Source of the DNA: Callipepla californica brunnescens
Taxonomy: Eukaryota > Chordata > Aves > Galliformes > Odontophoridae
Reading direction: 5' to 3'
NCBI GenBank assembly: GCA_023055505.1
Contig: JALIRH010000004.1
Coordinates: forward strand, 9,047,368 to 9,111,367
Length of the DNA: 64,000 bases
Both the position numbers and the translations under genes were made by a program. Every line of letters starts with the position of its first letter. Position 1 is the first letter of the stretch. The notes below the pieces were generated by a model, which was not told the origin of the DNA, ran no database searches, and saw nothing but the letters and a program-made list of their open reading frames with translations. Positions 1-13,866 of the stretch are shown one piece after another.

Positions 1-200
1 AGAATCTGTGCCAGTGCTCCAGCACCCACACAGCACAGAAGTGCTGCCTGATGGCCAGAGGGAACCTCCTATGTGTCAGTTTGTGCTCCCTGTCTCTTGT
101 CCTGGCACTGGGTACCATTGAAAAGAGACAGAGATGCATCTCTGCTCCTTATTTCCTATACAGCACATGGAGGGTTAGAGATGTTAATGATTTCAGACAA
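1..200 (-). mobile_element. CR1 LINE fragment, minus orientation, cut by window edge
   Basis: The plus strand reads like the reverse complement of the avian CR1 3-prime region: GCCAGTGCTCCAGCACCC, then CCTCCTATGTGTCAGTTTG, CTCTTGTCCTGGCACTGGG and ACCATTGAAAAGAG. These follow, with divergence, the usual order of the CR1 block that encodes the end of the reverse-transcriptase ORF and the start of the 3-prime UTR. It is 5-prime truncated or degraded after about position 200 and continues off the left edge. No coding capacity remains. Confidence 0.75.
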
Positions 201-2059
201 GATGCAGATGATACAGCTAAGCGATGTCCAAGCCTCTTTCATGCTTGCTTCTTCTGCTGCATTTTCTGTCTCTGTGGGTCACATTTTTCTTTTTGACTGC
301 AATATGCAGGAAAACAGCACTTCATTCCGTAAGTCTGAGAGGGGGAAAAAGAAGGGCCACCAGTTCATGTGTTAGTCACAGACCCCCTGGGCTACTTCAG
401 AGATGTCAAACAGAAATCCCTTCTGCCCATTCCTGCTGATCAACCTCCTCCGAGCTAGTGACCCCACAGCAGTTTTCTAAAAGAGAATCCCCCCAGCACT
501 TTGATACACATTTATTTGAAGGTGTATGAGAGCTCTCATGTGAGAACACAATGGCTGCTGTTTACCCACACATCTGCAGTTCCATCCACATCAAAATCAT
601 TGCTGTGAAGCACTCAGGGATATCCCAGATATGAATAGAACTCTACAAAAACAGTTTCTATTCTGATTCAAATGTAATTGCATTGAAATGTTATTACAAG
701 TGCGTGCTGGCTGCTGCCAACATCTTCACTGTTTTTTTAAAGGTAATTAATTAATGCTTTGTTGCTTTTCATCTGCATTAAAGTGACAGGAGGGTTATGG
801 GAGGGCGATTGGTTTTGACAAGGAGAAGTCTGTATGCTTTTTACTATGCAATGCAGGGGAGGGAGATACACAGTGGGAGCTAATCTCACTCCTCCTGTCT
901 TCATTTAAAGACAATATTTAAATGCATGTAAGTGACGAAGGCATTTAACAGCCCTTCCCAGAGGGTTCTTCTTGCTATTTGTACATGAGTTTGCCAAATT
1001 TAATGCCATTTTATGGAAGTTGTTAAAATGCTGCTTCCTAACATCCCCTAGCCACCGCAGGCAATTGCCTCACGATGCCACCTCTGAAACAACAAAACAT
1101 GTTCAGATGCATTGCACAGGCACAGTCAGAGGAGAGATTCTGCAAGATGAAATGCTGCAAGAGAAGGAGTCGGGGAATTCCTTCATAATGGTTTTAGACA
1201 AAAATACTTCCTATACATATTAACCTTGATTACTGAAGTAGCATTGAGGATGCACGCTCATAAATCCACTTCGATGTAAAGCTGTACAAGCTCATCAGAA
1301 AAGGAGGTCTCCTCCCCCGAGGATCTTACGTCTGAATTCTAAGACAGGGAACAACAGATGGAGACAGACAGGCAGATGGAAAACAAGATAGTGCGGTCTA
1401 TATCCTCAGCACTGATCTCAGCAGAGTGGTTGCCAAGCTGAAAAGTTCTGACCTGAAGAAAAACTTTCTCAAAGTCCATAGATAAGGATGAGAGCTTCCG
1501 AGCTTGAACTCATGTCAGGTTATGAACTTCTCTGTCCAGAAAACAAACAGTTTCAAACCTATCCGTGCATTAAATCAACCTACATGTCAGATAAATCTTC
1601 TTTAGTCAGAAGATTCTCTGGTCTGAGCTTTAAACTACTCTATAATCTCAAGATACAGGCTTTTCCTGACCAAGGCATTCAAGCTGATAGCACAAACAAC
1701 GGTGGTAGAACTATCACCTTCGTCAGTAGCAGCAGTCATACTATAGCAGCCTCCAGGGACCCCAAAGAGGGCCAGGTATTGCTACTGTAAATACTTATCA
1801 TAAGAACAGGACAGTGGCAATTAAAAGCTTAGTACAATTAAAAGCCAAAGTACATCAACTGGACAATTGCCTCCACTCTACAGGCGGTAAAGCTGGACAA
1901 TTTGAATGATGCAATAGGCACCTTACCAAAAGACCTTCTAGGAAAATGAAGGAAGCAGGATCAGTTTTCCCTCAGTTGTTTTTTCCACCATTCTTTAGAT
2001 GTTAAAAAGCAGTAAAGATAATATCATCACAGCATACACTAGACTCCAGGAAAATAAAA

Positions 2060-2085
2060 CGAAGTAAAATAAAATAAAATAAAAT
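2060..2085. repeat. (AAAAT)n short tandem repeat
   Basis: About four to five perfect units of AAAAT/TAAAA after GAAG at about 2060. Simple microsatellite inside the intron. Confidence 0.85.
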
Positions 2086-3597
2086 GAACAGCAGAAAGGA
2101 GAATCTGAAAATTTGGGTAATTTAACTTGGCTAATATTTCAGCCTTAACATCTAAGTGGACATCCAACACAAGCCATTTTATTCTGAAATGAAATGTCAG
2201 CAGTGGGAACAGTAACAGCTTTATGACAATCCCTTGTTCTGCAATAACTGATCTGCTCTGATCCCACACTTGACAATGCTCACTCATCTCTTACAGGAAA
2301 GTGGACCAAAGCTCCTTACTCTCTCCTCTTTGCCTTTCTGTTTTTGTGGAAGAAAACAATAGACAATGCAAATGGATTCCACCACAGGAACTGTAATTCT
2401 CCACTGCAGAGATGCTGAGTCATTGGAAACCTCCAAGGAAAACACATTCACTTCTCAAAGTGCACATAACTGAAAGGAATCGTATCCTGCAGTACTGCAG
2501 GCACTGAGAGCTCTCATTCTCTTCCATAAGCCTTACTAAACCTAAAATTACTTCACTTTTCCCTCCTGACAGTATTCCTGCTAGAAAGCTGTCCCCATAT
2601 CCCATTGACAGGGTTAGAATGCCTCTTCTCATTTCCAGTCTAGTTTCATGTAAGGCTACTTGACATACATTTGTTTTCATGCCAGGTATCTTCCTTTAGT
2701 TTAAAGCTTTTCTCCCTGCTTATTACCTCCAGCGTGTACGTGGATGACTAGTACATTCTCACTCAGACATCATGTAGGTAGACTAAGTCAAGCATTTTTA
2801 GGCTGTGCTATTCAGAGAAGCACACTCCAATTCCAACCGCCTCAGCATTCATCCTTTGCAGTACTGCCTGTTTGATTTAATCTTTCCTCAACATGGGCAC
2901 ACCCAGCTCTTAGGGTCTGCTTTTACTGAAAGAAACACATGGACTCTCTTACCTAAAGCATGCTTAGCTGAACAAACCTAGTAAAGGACAGCAGTCAGGC
3001 ACATCTGACTATACATCCTTCTGACTACATGTGAGTGTGAACATTATTCCACTATGACATAATGAAGTCCTCTTTCTATAAATGAACCATATACAACAAA
3101 AAGTAATGCCAACTTCTTAAGGTGGGAAAGGAGCAGCAACAATATTTCTTGAGTGCTCTCCTTTCCATTAATTGACTCAAGCTGTAACATTGAAGCCGAA
3201 CGATGACAGTTGAACGTGAAAGTTAGTTCTGTTTTTGTTGATCATTTTAACAGATGGACTGGGGAAGGTGTGGGTGTACTGTGAAATGGCAATTACTGCA
3301 GGGGGGGAAATACAGTTGGATGAAAAGGGAAAGAAAAAAAAGATACAAATGAAAAAAAAAAAGAAACAAAGCAGAGTAGGGAAGAGAAAAATAGAAGAAG
3401 AAAAATCCTAGTGACCTTATAATCACTATATTTTTCTGCTGAATTCACCAGTAAGATATTGAACAAATGATCAGTACCTTGGCCCTTATCATACCCAAGC
3501 CACAATTTTGCCCACATTTTTTATATAAATATCAGATTGATTCAAGTGAGAAATTTTCTAGGAATAGCAGCTTCCAAATAAACCCACACTTATATCC

Positions 3598-3628
3598 TTT
3601 TTTTTTTCTTTTTTTTTTTTTTCCTCAG
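3598..3628 (+). repeat. Poly-T tract ending in CCTCAG
   Basis: Ten T, one C and fourteen T (3598-3622) are followed by CCTCAG. In the plus direction this has the form of a very strong splice acceptor, but the only recognised gene runs on the minus strand, where it reads as a poly-A run. Most likely low-complexity DNA. Confidence 0.6.
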
Positions 3629-5833
3629 GACACAGCTAAAATAGAATTCAGATCTCTCCTTGAAATGAATTACATATTCCTTGATCCTGTGCAGTAAACA
3701 AAGGGCTCCATTCTGCCTGGCACTCTAAGTAACCAGAACGCTAACAGCATAGAAAGGGAAGTGTGACAGCAGCAGGGACAGCAAAGCAAGAGACCCCATA
3801 ATAATGAAAATAAGATTGCAGCTCGTAACAAAGCACTACTCTTTTTTCTCTCAGCTCTCAGCTCTTAAATGCATTTTATTTCAAATTCTAATTCACAATC
3901 CACTGTTGAGTACTTGTCAATAACAATTTGATCTGTTTTTTTTTTTTCTTCCTCCCTAAGGAAATAGCTTCTTTTGAATCAAGAAAATAGGGAGATCACT
4001 ATAGGACCTTGATTTACCTTAATGCTTCCCTTTCTCGTGCGTGTACAGTCTCTGCTGTATCACACAACTTCAAACCATCAGCCACTATTAAGAAACTGAA
4101 GTGTTATCTGACAAAACTGAACCCTAACAGTTTGGAGAGATCTAATGTCTGCTGATCTGTGCTCGTTGGCATACTCAAGCCATCTGCACTAAGATCTTTG
4201 AGAGAAAAATAAGAACATTTCATCTGTTCCATATTGTGCTGGTTTCCTGAGCAAGAGCAGCAGTCTATGTATCCGGGAAGCAAAAGGCAGCACACTCACA
4301 ATTCAAGGTCTGATCTATCCACCCATCGTGGCTTTACCCTCTGTTGCCTTGTCCTATCCAGTCTGTGAGGTAGGGGATACTGTTGAATTTACATTACAGA
4401 AAAGAAACAGACAGACAGTGGCTTAGTGACTTGGTCATAAAGAACAGCTCTCAGGCCTCAGGATACAGTCCTTGCCACTGCAGAATTCTGTCCACAAAAA
4501 TACTCAGAATAAACAATTGTTCTCATTCTTTCTTTAAAATTTTAACGAAAAAGGGCTTTTAAGGTGCCTAGTATATATATTTGGTTTTATATCAGTGCTA
4601 CTCCTTTAATAGAACGTCACAGCTACTAGGTTTGCAAAGGTAAGGATACCAGTAATATCATGAATAACTTTTCACCTACGTCACCAAACAGATAATGACC
4701 TCGTTTTGTTAAGAACAAAATAAAAACCTGGCTGCAGCTGTCAGGTAATAATGTAAAGAGAGTTGTGAAGGCAGTTTAAGTTCAAGTTCACTTCTTAGCA
4801 GACAGGTGTCTGCATCCCAAAAGCACCATCACAGCTGGTGAAGACTGATGCTGTTGTTAGTAATCTCAGCAGAGAGGCCAAGCACCGATCTGAGAGTTTA
4901 TTTATAAATATTTTAGCAGACTGAAGAACCAGGAGGAGTTTTAAATTTACATTTCTTTATACATACTCCCACTCAGAATCTGTGAGCTTAGTAAATCTGT
5001 ATAAAATCATCAGCAGAGCCTGACAATAGGATTTACAAGGGCAATGTACTCATAAGAGCTGAAGTCTTCACTGACAAGCAGGCAAGCTTGCTTTCCAAAA
5101 CGACTGTAACTGCTAATTTTTTTAATTCCCCCAAACATTAACACAGCGTTAATGAAGGATACAATCACTACGCAGTGCTCACCCGTGCAGAGCACTCTGT
5201 TGTAGTGATGGGATATATCCTAGCTACAACGACGCAGTGCTGAATGCGTGGAGCCCAGCACTGTGGGCCTAATCATGCTCAGGACCACAGAGCACAACAT
5301 GAAACAGCAGATCAGAAGGCACCTGCTTTGAAGGCTGCTAGAGGATAATGCAGAGTGCACACAGGATAGAACACAATGCAGCTGTGCAACGTGAAGTGAG
5401 AATTCACACTTTTTGTCAGAAATGTAAAAAGAGCGTACTGTGTTCAGCAGCAAAGCTTCAAAGAACAGTCCAAATAGTTCTGACCTTCAAACAATTACAT
5501 CACGTCCCTGACAAACTGGTACAGCCACCAGGAGAGCCAGACTACCTAGGTGGATTCCAAAATGTGCTAATGGGTCAGTAGCACTGTGATGAGATTACGA
5601 GAGAGTCATTCTAAATACACACCGCAGCATATGAGGAAGAATTATGAAGACAGAGAAGCAACACAAAGGTAATCTGGTCCCATCACTTATAAGAGAAGGC
5701 AACTAGCCTCTTTCCAAAGACTCCACCAGCTTCACTCACACTTTGCTCAGAAGGAAATGCACAAGAGTGGCAGTAAATCAAGTTACTTTAGTTATTCAAC
5801 TGTAACTGCAAGGAGGTGACAAAGCCTTGATCA

Positions 5834-8929
<3,096 letters not shown>

Positions 8930-8998
8930 CACTAGCAACGCAAATAAAATGACTCCACAGCTCCAGACGTCTGCTTTCCTTCCATCATACTTTTCTCC
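8930..8998 (-). CDS. BRSK2: BRSK2 coding exon: helix F, about residues 189-211
   Basis: This 69-nt, phase 0-0 exon encodes 23 residues, [19 protein letters not shown] then ALLV. It contains the invariant Asp of helix F (ADVWSCG), which anchors the regulatory and catalytic spines in protein kinases. RKADVW matches BRSK2 rather than the RRADMW I associate with BRSK1. The acceptor is CCACACAG with a poor pyrimidine tract and the donor is GTG followed by GTGAGT. Val (GTG) just before the donor and Gly (GGT) at the start of the next exon rebuild the conserved [12 protein letters not shown] junction. Confidence 0.95.
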
Positions 8999-9454
8999 CT
9001 GTGTGGCAATGACATAGAGATTCAAAGATGTGCTCACCAGTAAGTGAATTCATTATCCTCAAAGAACAAGAGGGGGGAGAATGGAAAACCACACATTTTG
9101 ATTCTGACACCAGCTTTGCACGGTGGCCTTCCCAACTAGGAAGCCAAGACACAGCCCATTAATTGATTTTTTTTAACGAGCACCAGTTTACAGACTTATC
9201 TAGGTTCTGCAAGAACAGGGTCACAAGTAGGAAACAAAGCAGGAATGGCTGATGACTGGAAACTTTTTAGTACTGGTCCTGAAACAGAGGTGGAGGTGCA
9301 TTAAGGGCATCAAGACTGCATCTTCCTCTTCCCTATTTCTTCAGAGAGCTTGTCACCAGCCACATTATTTGTGAACTCATAGTACTGCCTGGACAGTGAC
9401 TTCTGTATGTGTCTGGCTTTACATCAGTGACATGCTACAAAAGGGTGATACGCT

Positions 9455-9924
9455 ACCCTTGAGACCCCACTTGCATTCAGCTCTGAAATCTGCAACCCAA
9501 GGAGGACATAGACCTGTTTGAGCAGGTCCAGAGGAGGGCACAGGATGAACAGAGGGCTGGAGCACCTCTCCTACAAAGACAGGCTGAGAGAGTTTTTCAA
9601 CCTGGAGGCAAGACCTCACTGCAGCCTTTCAGTACCTAAAGGGAGTTTACAAGAAAGCTGGAGAGGAACTCTGCAGGGAGTTTTACAGAACAAGGGATAA
9701 CGGTAGATTTAGCTTAGATATAGGGAAGAAATTTTTTATTGTAAGGGTGGTGAGGCAGTGGAATGGATTACTCAAAGAAGCTGTGGATACCCCCTCCCTG
9801 GAAGTGTTCAAGGTCAGGTTGAACAGAGTTTCAGCAACCTGATCTAGTGGGAGATGTCCTTGCCCATGGCAGGGGAGTTAGAAATATATCTGATATTTAA
9901 GGTCCCTTCCAACCCAAACCATTC
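9455..9924 (+). mobile_element. CR1 LINE 3-prime fragment, about 470 bp
   Basis: Classic avian CR1 3-prime end in plus orientation, antisense to BRSK2. It runs from CTTGAGACCCCACTTG through GAGCAGGTCCAGAGGAGGGC, GAGGGCTGGAGCACCTCTCC and GGTGAGGCAGTGGAATGG to GGTCCCTTCCAACCCAAACC ATTC. It is 5-prime truncated, as is usual for CR1. The reading frame is broken. The 8-bp ATTCTATG tail typical of CR1 is lost after the first ATTC and replaced by an A-rich stretch (9925-9960). Confidence 0.95.
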
Positions 9925-9960
9925 AAAAAATAGAAAATAATAAAAAAGAACAGCTAAAAA

Positions 9961-9986
9961 GGGCAGGGGGGGAAAGGGGGAGGGGG
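9961..9986 (+). repeat. G-rich tract with quadruplex pattern
   Basis: Four G runs of 3, 7, 5 and 5 separated by loops CA, AAA and A. This matches the usual G-quadruplex rule on the plus strand, which is the template strand for BRSK2. It lies about 35 bp after the CR1 end, across an A-rich spacer. Confidence 0.7.
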
Positions 9987-10397
9987 AACTTTGACACTGT
10001 AATATTCAATAGTTATTTTAAGAAGACAAAAGGAATAGTAGGGAGGGAAAGCATAGCTCCTATCGTTTAAAAGAAACCAATATCACTGACAGCCAACTCC
10101 AGTTCTTGTGCTGAAATTACAGCTACACCAGGGAAAGAAAGGCATAGGTGTCTCAAGTGGAAAGATCAAGTTAAATGAGGCTTTTCTGTCTGATAACATG
10201 GCACAAACGCATTGTGAGAGCAACACAGGATTATTTCCCTCAGATGGCTGACGTGGCTTGATTCAGCCACAGTTACGTTTATTCTCTCCATTCCCATGCT
10301 GTCTATTTTGGATGGATTTCCTGTACAGTGGGTCTACCTGCACATACGCAATTAGTAACACTTTAAAGAAAACATACACCGATTTTAATCAACTTAC

Positions 10398-10431
10398 CCG
10401 GATAACTTCAGGGCAGGCATAATGCGGTGAT
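10398..10431 (-). CDS. BRSK2: BRSK2 coding exon: 34-nt P+1 loop exon, about residues 177-188
   Basis: Only 34 nt long. It completes a split Gly codon (GG from the previous exon plus A) and encodes SPHYACPEVIR. This is the P+1 loop with the CPE form of the APE motif that closes the activation segment. The acceptor is TGTGTTTCAG and the donor is CGG followed by GTAAGT. VIR rather than VIK supports BRSK2. Exons this short usually rely on strong splice sites or enhancers, and both sites here are near consensus. It could not be recognised from frame length alone; it was placed by joining the flanking exons in phase. Confidence 0.94.
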
Positions 10432-13400
10432 CTGAAACACAAAATAGTGAGATGAGAGAGTATTTATGAATCTTTTGCGTTTCCATTTTGCTTACCAGAA
10501 TCAGGAAATACACAGAAAGTAAGTTTGCAAAAACAGCCCTTATTATTACTTCAATGAGAATATATTTCTCAGACAAACTCAGAAATGGCCTACAACCAGT
10601 ATAATTCAACATCCTATGGCCCTAATATGAATTTCTTAAAGGGAATGGAAAAGAGGCATATTGCGATTGTAAAAAATCCCAGCCCTTTGCCACTTCACTT
10701 TCACTTGGCCATACACATAACTAGAAGGAAGGCACACAGTAAGGTCTTCCAGGAAACAAAAAAACAAAAGATAATAATGTTTTCAGAGCCAATGCATGCA
10801 TCCCCAAACCACGTCTTGCACCTTTTCTGCTAACAGTGTTCTCAATTACTCCAGTGGTCATAAAAGCTGCAAGTATACAATTTCAACATGTCACTTTTTT
10901 TTTCATTAAAAAAAAACCAACAAAACAAAACACCGCACAAAAAGGATGGACAACAGTACTGTTACTTTTTGAGCTAATATATTCTCTTCACATCCTTCCA
11001 CCCATCTATCTCTTCCTTGATTCTTGGCTGAGAATAGTTAATTACTTCAACTTGCCAGGTAATCATTTTAATTCCTAAAGATTATAGCCACGGCTATTTA
11101 TTTTTATAGCCCTCATTAAAGTAACTTGACAAGTAGAAGGGATGCAAACTGTCTGAGACCTGTGTGCAAATCTCACTATTGTTTATACTGACACCTCCCA
11201 GCAGTCCCTGAGCCTGTCTTCATTTGTGCATTTGTTTCTTGTGACAAACACAATCATGGCTGGGCAATACCTGTCTCACAAAGTAATGAGCAAAACAGAA
11301 GCACAGCGAGGTTAGCATTGTGCTAGGATGGTACTTTAATGCCCAGTGAGACAGTCCATTAATTACATTTCCATACACATTACACTTACGGTAAAATATC
11401 ACCCTGAGTGCATGGCACATCTGATTTTTTATCACAGCTCTTGGCAGACTGCGATAATATACTTGGAGTACAACTAGAACTGCAGCTACCTTGAATACAA
11501 AGCTTAAGCAAGGAGAGATTAAATATAACTGATCCCCCACAAACTTTAGGAAAGGTAGGACTTGGAAGTTTAGCATACTAATAACACTTCTCCTTCAAGA
11601 GGCTATCACAGGTATCATGACTAGGTCTGTGCATCCAGTACTGATCTCAGGTCTTAATTTAGGCCTGATTTTATAAACCTTGAAAAGCCCATTAAGACAA
11701 GAAATGTCTTGCCTTGGAGATCTGGATAGAGTTGACCTTTGGATGCTCTGGGATTCTGGTCAGAAAGCACTTGTGTCTAGTGGTGAGGACAGACCCACTG
11801 GGCTCTTTTGGTGGCTCTGTCTCTGACAGCCACAGGAACTCAGATGCATTTTTAAAAGTTGCTGCTGGCCACAACTGGTTGAAAAAGGTGACCAGAACCT
11901 CATCATAAGCCAGTTGCTCTGACTATAACAAAAGCAACACCAGAGCCACAGTCATATTTCTCAGAAGTTTGCAACTCCAACAAAGATGGATTTCAGAATT
12001 CTTAATTGCAGATGCTGAGCTATATAACCAGCAAATACCCTTGAAAAGAAGGATGTAAGTATTGTGAAGACCACGAGATGGGCAGATACCCAGTTATGAA
12101 TCTCAGTAGCAAATGCACTTAAAACATTTTACTTCCCTGATGTTGAGTGCAGTGGAATCTGCAAGGTGTCTTTCAAGACACTGGTGAAATTATGCTAAAC
12201 TAACACAATGGGTGGAGAAAATGTTACAATAAATCATTTCAACAAGTTGGAATGATTTGATCATTCTACAGCTGCACTGCCACTGCCCAGAGAGCACAGA
12301 TTTCTGGCACAGTCACTCTAAATTCTTGCCAGCACACACTATCAGGATATCTGCAGCATTATCTTGGCAAACAGCTCTAAACAGGTTCCTCTGGCCAGCC
12401 AGAAATCTGTAGAAAACTCATTTCCATGCTGCCAATCACAAAGGACCTTCAACAGCTTTAAAGAGGAAACTAAAATTTCACAAAAAACCTATTTATCTTT
12501 CCATATAGTCCTGAGTACTTCTTTGGCTCTTATCAATAATTATTCAATACTCAATATATTCCCTGCCTCTTCCTCTGGGCCCTCTCCTCATCTTTCAGCA
12601 ACATCTCTGCGCAGCAAAAGCCACAATTTGTCCTTGATAATAAATGAGTATATGGCTCAGCAAGATCAGGAAGCAGTTGCTGCCTGAGGGCACTGCTGCA
12701 AAAAAGCTCCAATGTTGGCAGTGTTTATTTCAAGGGCGATGCTGACTTTCCTGGGCTAGTCTGCCTGAGGCAGGAAGGGCTCTTTGAATGGCCATTCACA
12801 GCTGTGACTCTTGGACACAGGAATCTTAACACATCTTGAGGGCCCTTAGCAAAACATTTACATGGGACTCTGACCAAAGGAAATAATCCAAAGAGCAATG
12901 GTGAAATCCACTACAAGTCCAGAAAGGGGTCGTGCAATGGGAGAGATACATTCTTAATGCACCTATCCTGAATCTCATCCGAAAAAACAAGACAAGGAGT
13001 TCTTGATCTTGACACGTTGATATGGTAAAGCTAGAGCAGAAATGAGACAACCAGTGCTGTATGTTCAGTGCCGATGTGATGTGCCTCTGATTTGTGCAAG
13101 CAGTTCTGACCTCCTGTCTCAGTATACAGGTAAGAGAGAACTGCACAGTGTGCAGATAAATCCACTGTCTGTGTACGGTTTATGCAGCAACTGTTTTTAC
13201 AGAGAAGGTTGATGAGGGAGCATAGGGAAAGCTGTATAATCGTGCTCTATAATGTGACAAATCATGTATTGCACTTCCTGACAGACCCCTTTAAAGATGA
13301 ATCTCCATGTTTGGGTACTTTGGATCCATGCCTTAAAAAGATACTACTTGGGGAAGAAGAAATGTTTTTCTGCCATTCTTTACACCTCACAGCTGGAGGC

Positions 13401-13793
13401 AGTATATCTGTAGAGAAGGAGGAAGAGGTCTTGCTCTCTCTTTGCTTGAAGATAGCTTTATAAAAGAGGTGCACTGAAGCCCTCTTGCGTCAGGCTGTTT
13501 TTGCTGTTGCTCAGATGCTAGAGCCCCTTCTTAATTTCCCCCCAAGTTAACTGCTATCTCTTATTTGGCTTTTGGAGAGAGAAGCCACCCACTAGAGTTG
13601 CCTGTGCGGAACACTGTGCTGGATAGCAAAGGCCTGAGATGAAGGGGAACACGAGAGGAGCAGCAAAATAAAGAAAGGGAATTAGTCACAGGAAGGATGC
13701 ATGTTAGAGCATCCTGTGGGGAAAGCGACAGCCACAGACCACACAGCAAAGTAATGCGGGGGGGGACTGAAGAAACAGTTTCAGGAGCACTGG

Positions 13794-13866
13794 GTAGTTA
13801 AGGCTGTAGAGAAGGCAGTAACTGCAGGTAGGGCTGTAATTAAAGTAGTAGCTGTAGTTAAGGCTG
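13794..13866 (+). repeat. Degenerate GTAGTTAAGGCTG-type repeat
   Basis: Two exact 13-bp copies of GTAGTTAAGGCTG start 60 bp apart (13794 and 13854). Related blocks such as GTAGGGCTGTAATTAA lie between them. It looks like a decayed minisatellite. Confidence 0.55.

Larger units (their letters stand above)
8999..10397 (-). other. BRSK2: BRSK2 intron, 1.4 kb, with CR1
   Basis: The shortest intron in the window, between the 34-nt exon and the helix F exon. About one third of it is a CR1 element (9455-9924) followed by a G-rich tract. The remaining sequence shows nothing I can name. Confidence 0.88.

Noticed and set aside
3082..3120. ACAACAAAAAGTAATGCC, similar to a mariner terminal repeat
   Set aside because: Only about 12 bases resemble the terminus and the downstream sequence does not match the other mariner copies.
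3598..3660. Plus-strand splice acceptor and antisense exon
   Set aside because: A poly-T tract followed by CAG arises easily by chance, and no plus-strand donor or exon could be tied to it.
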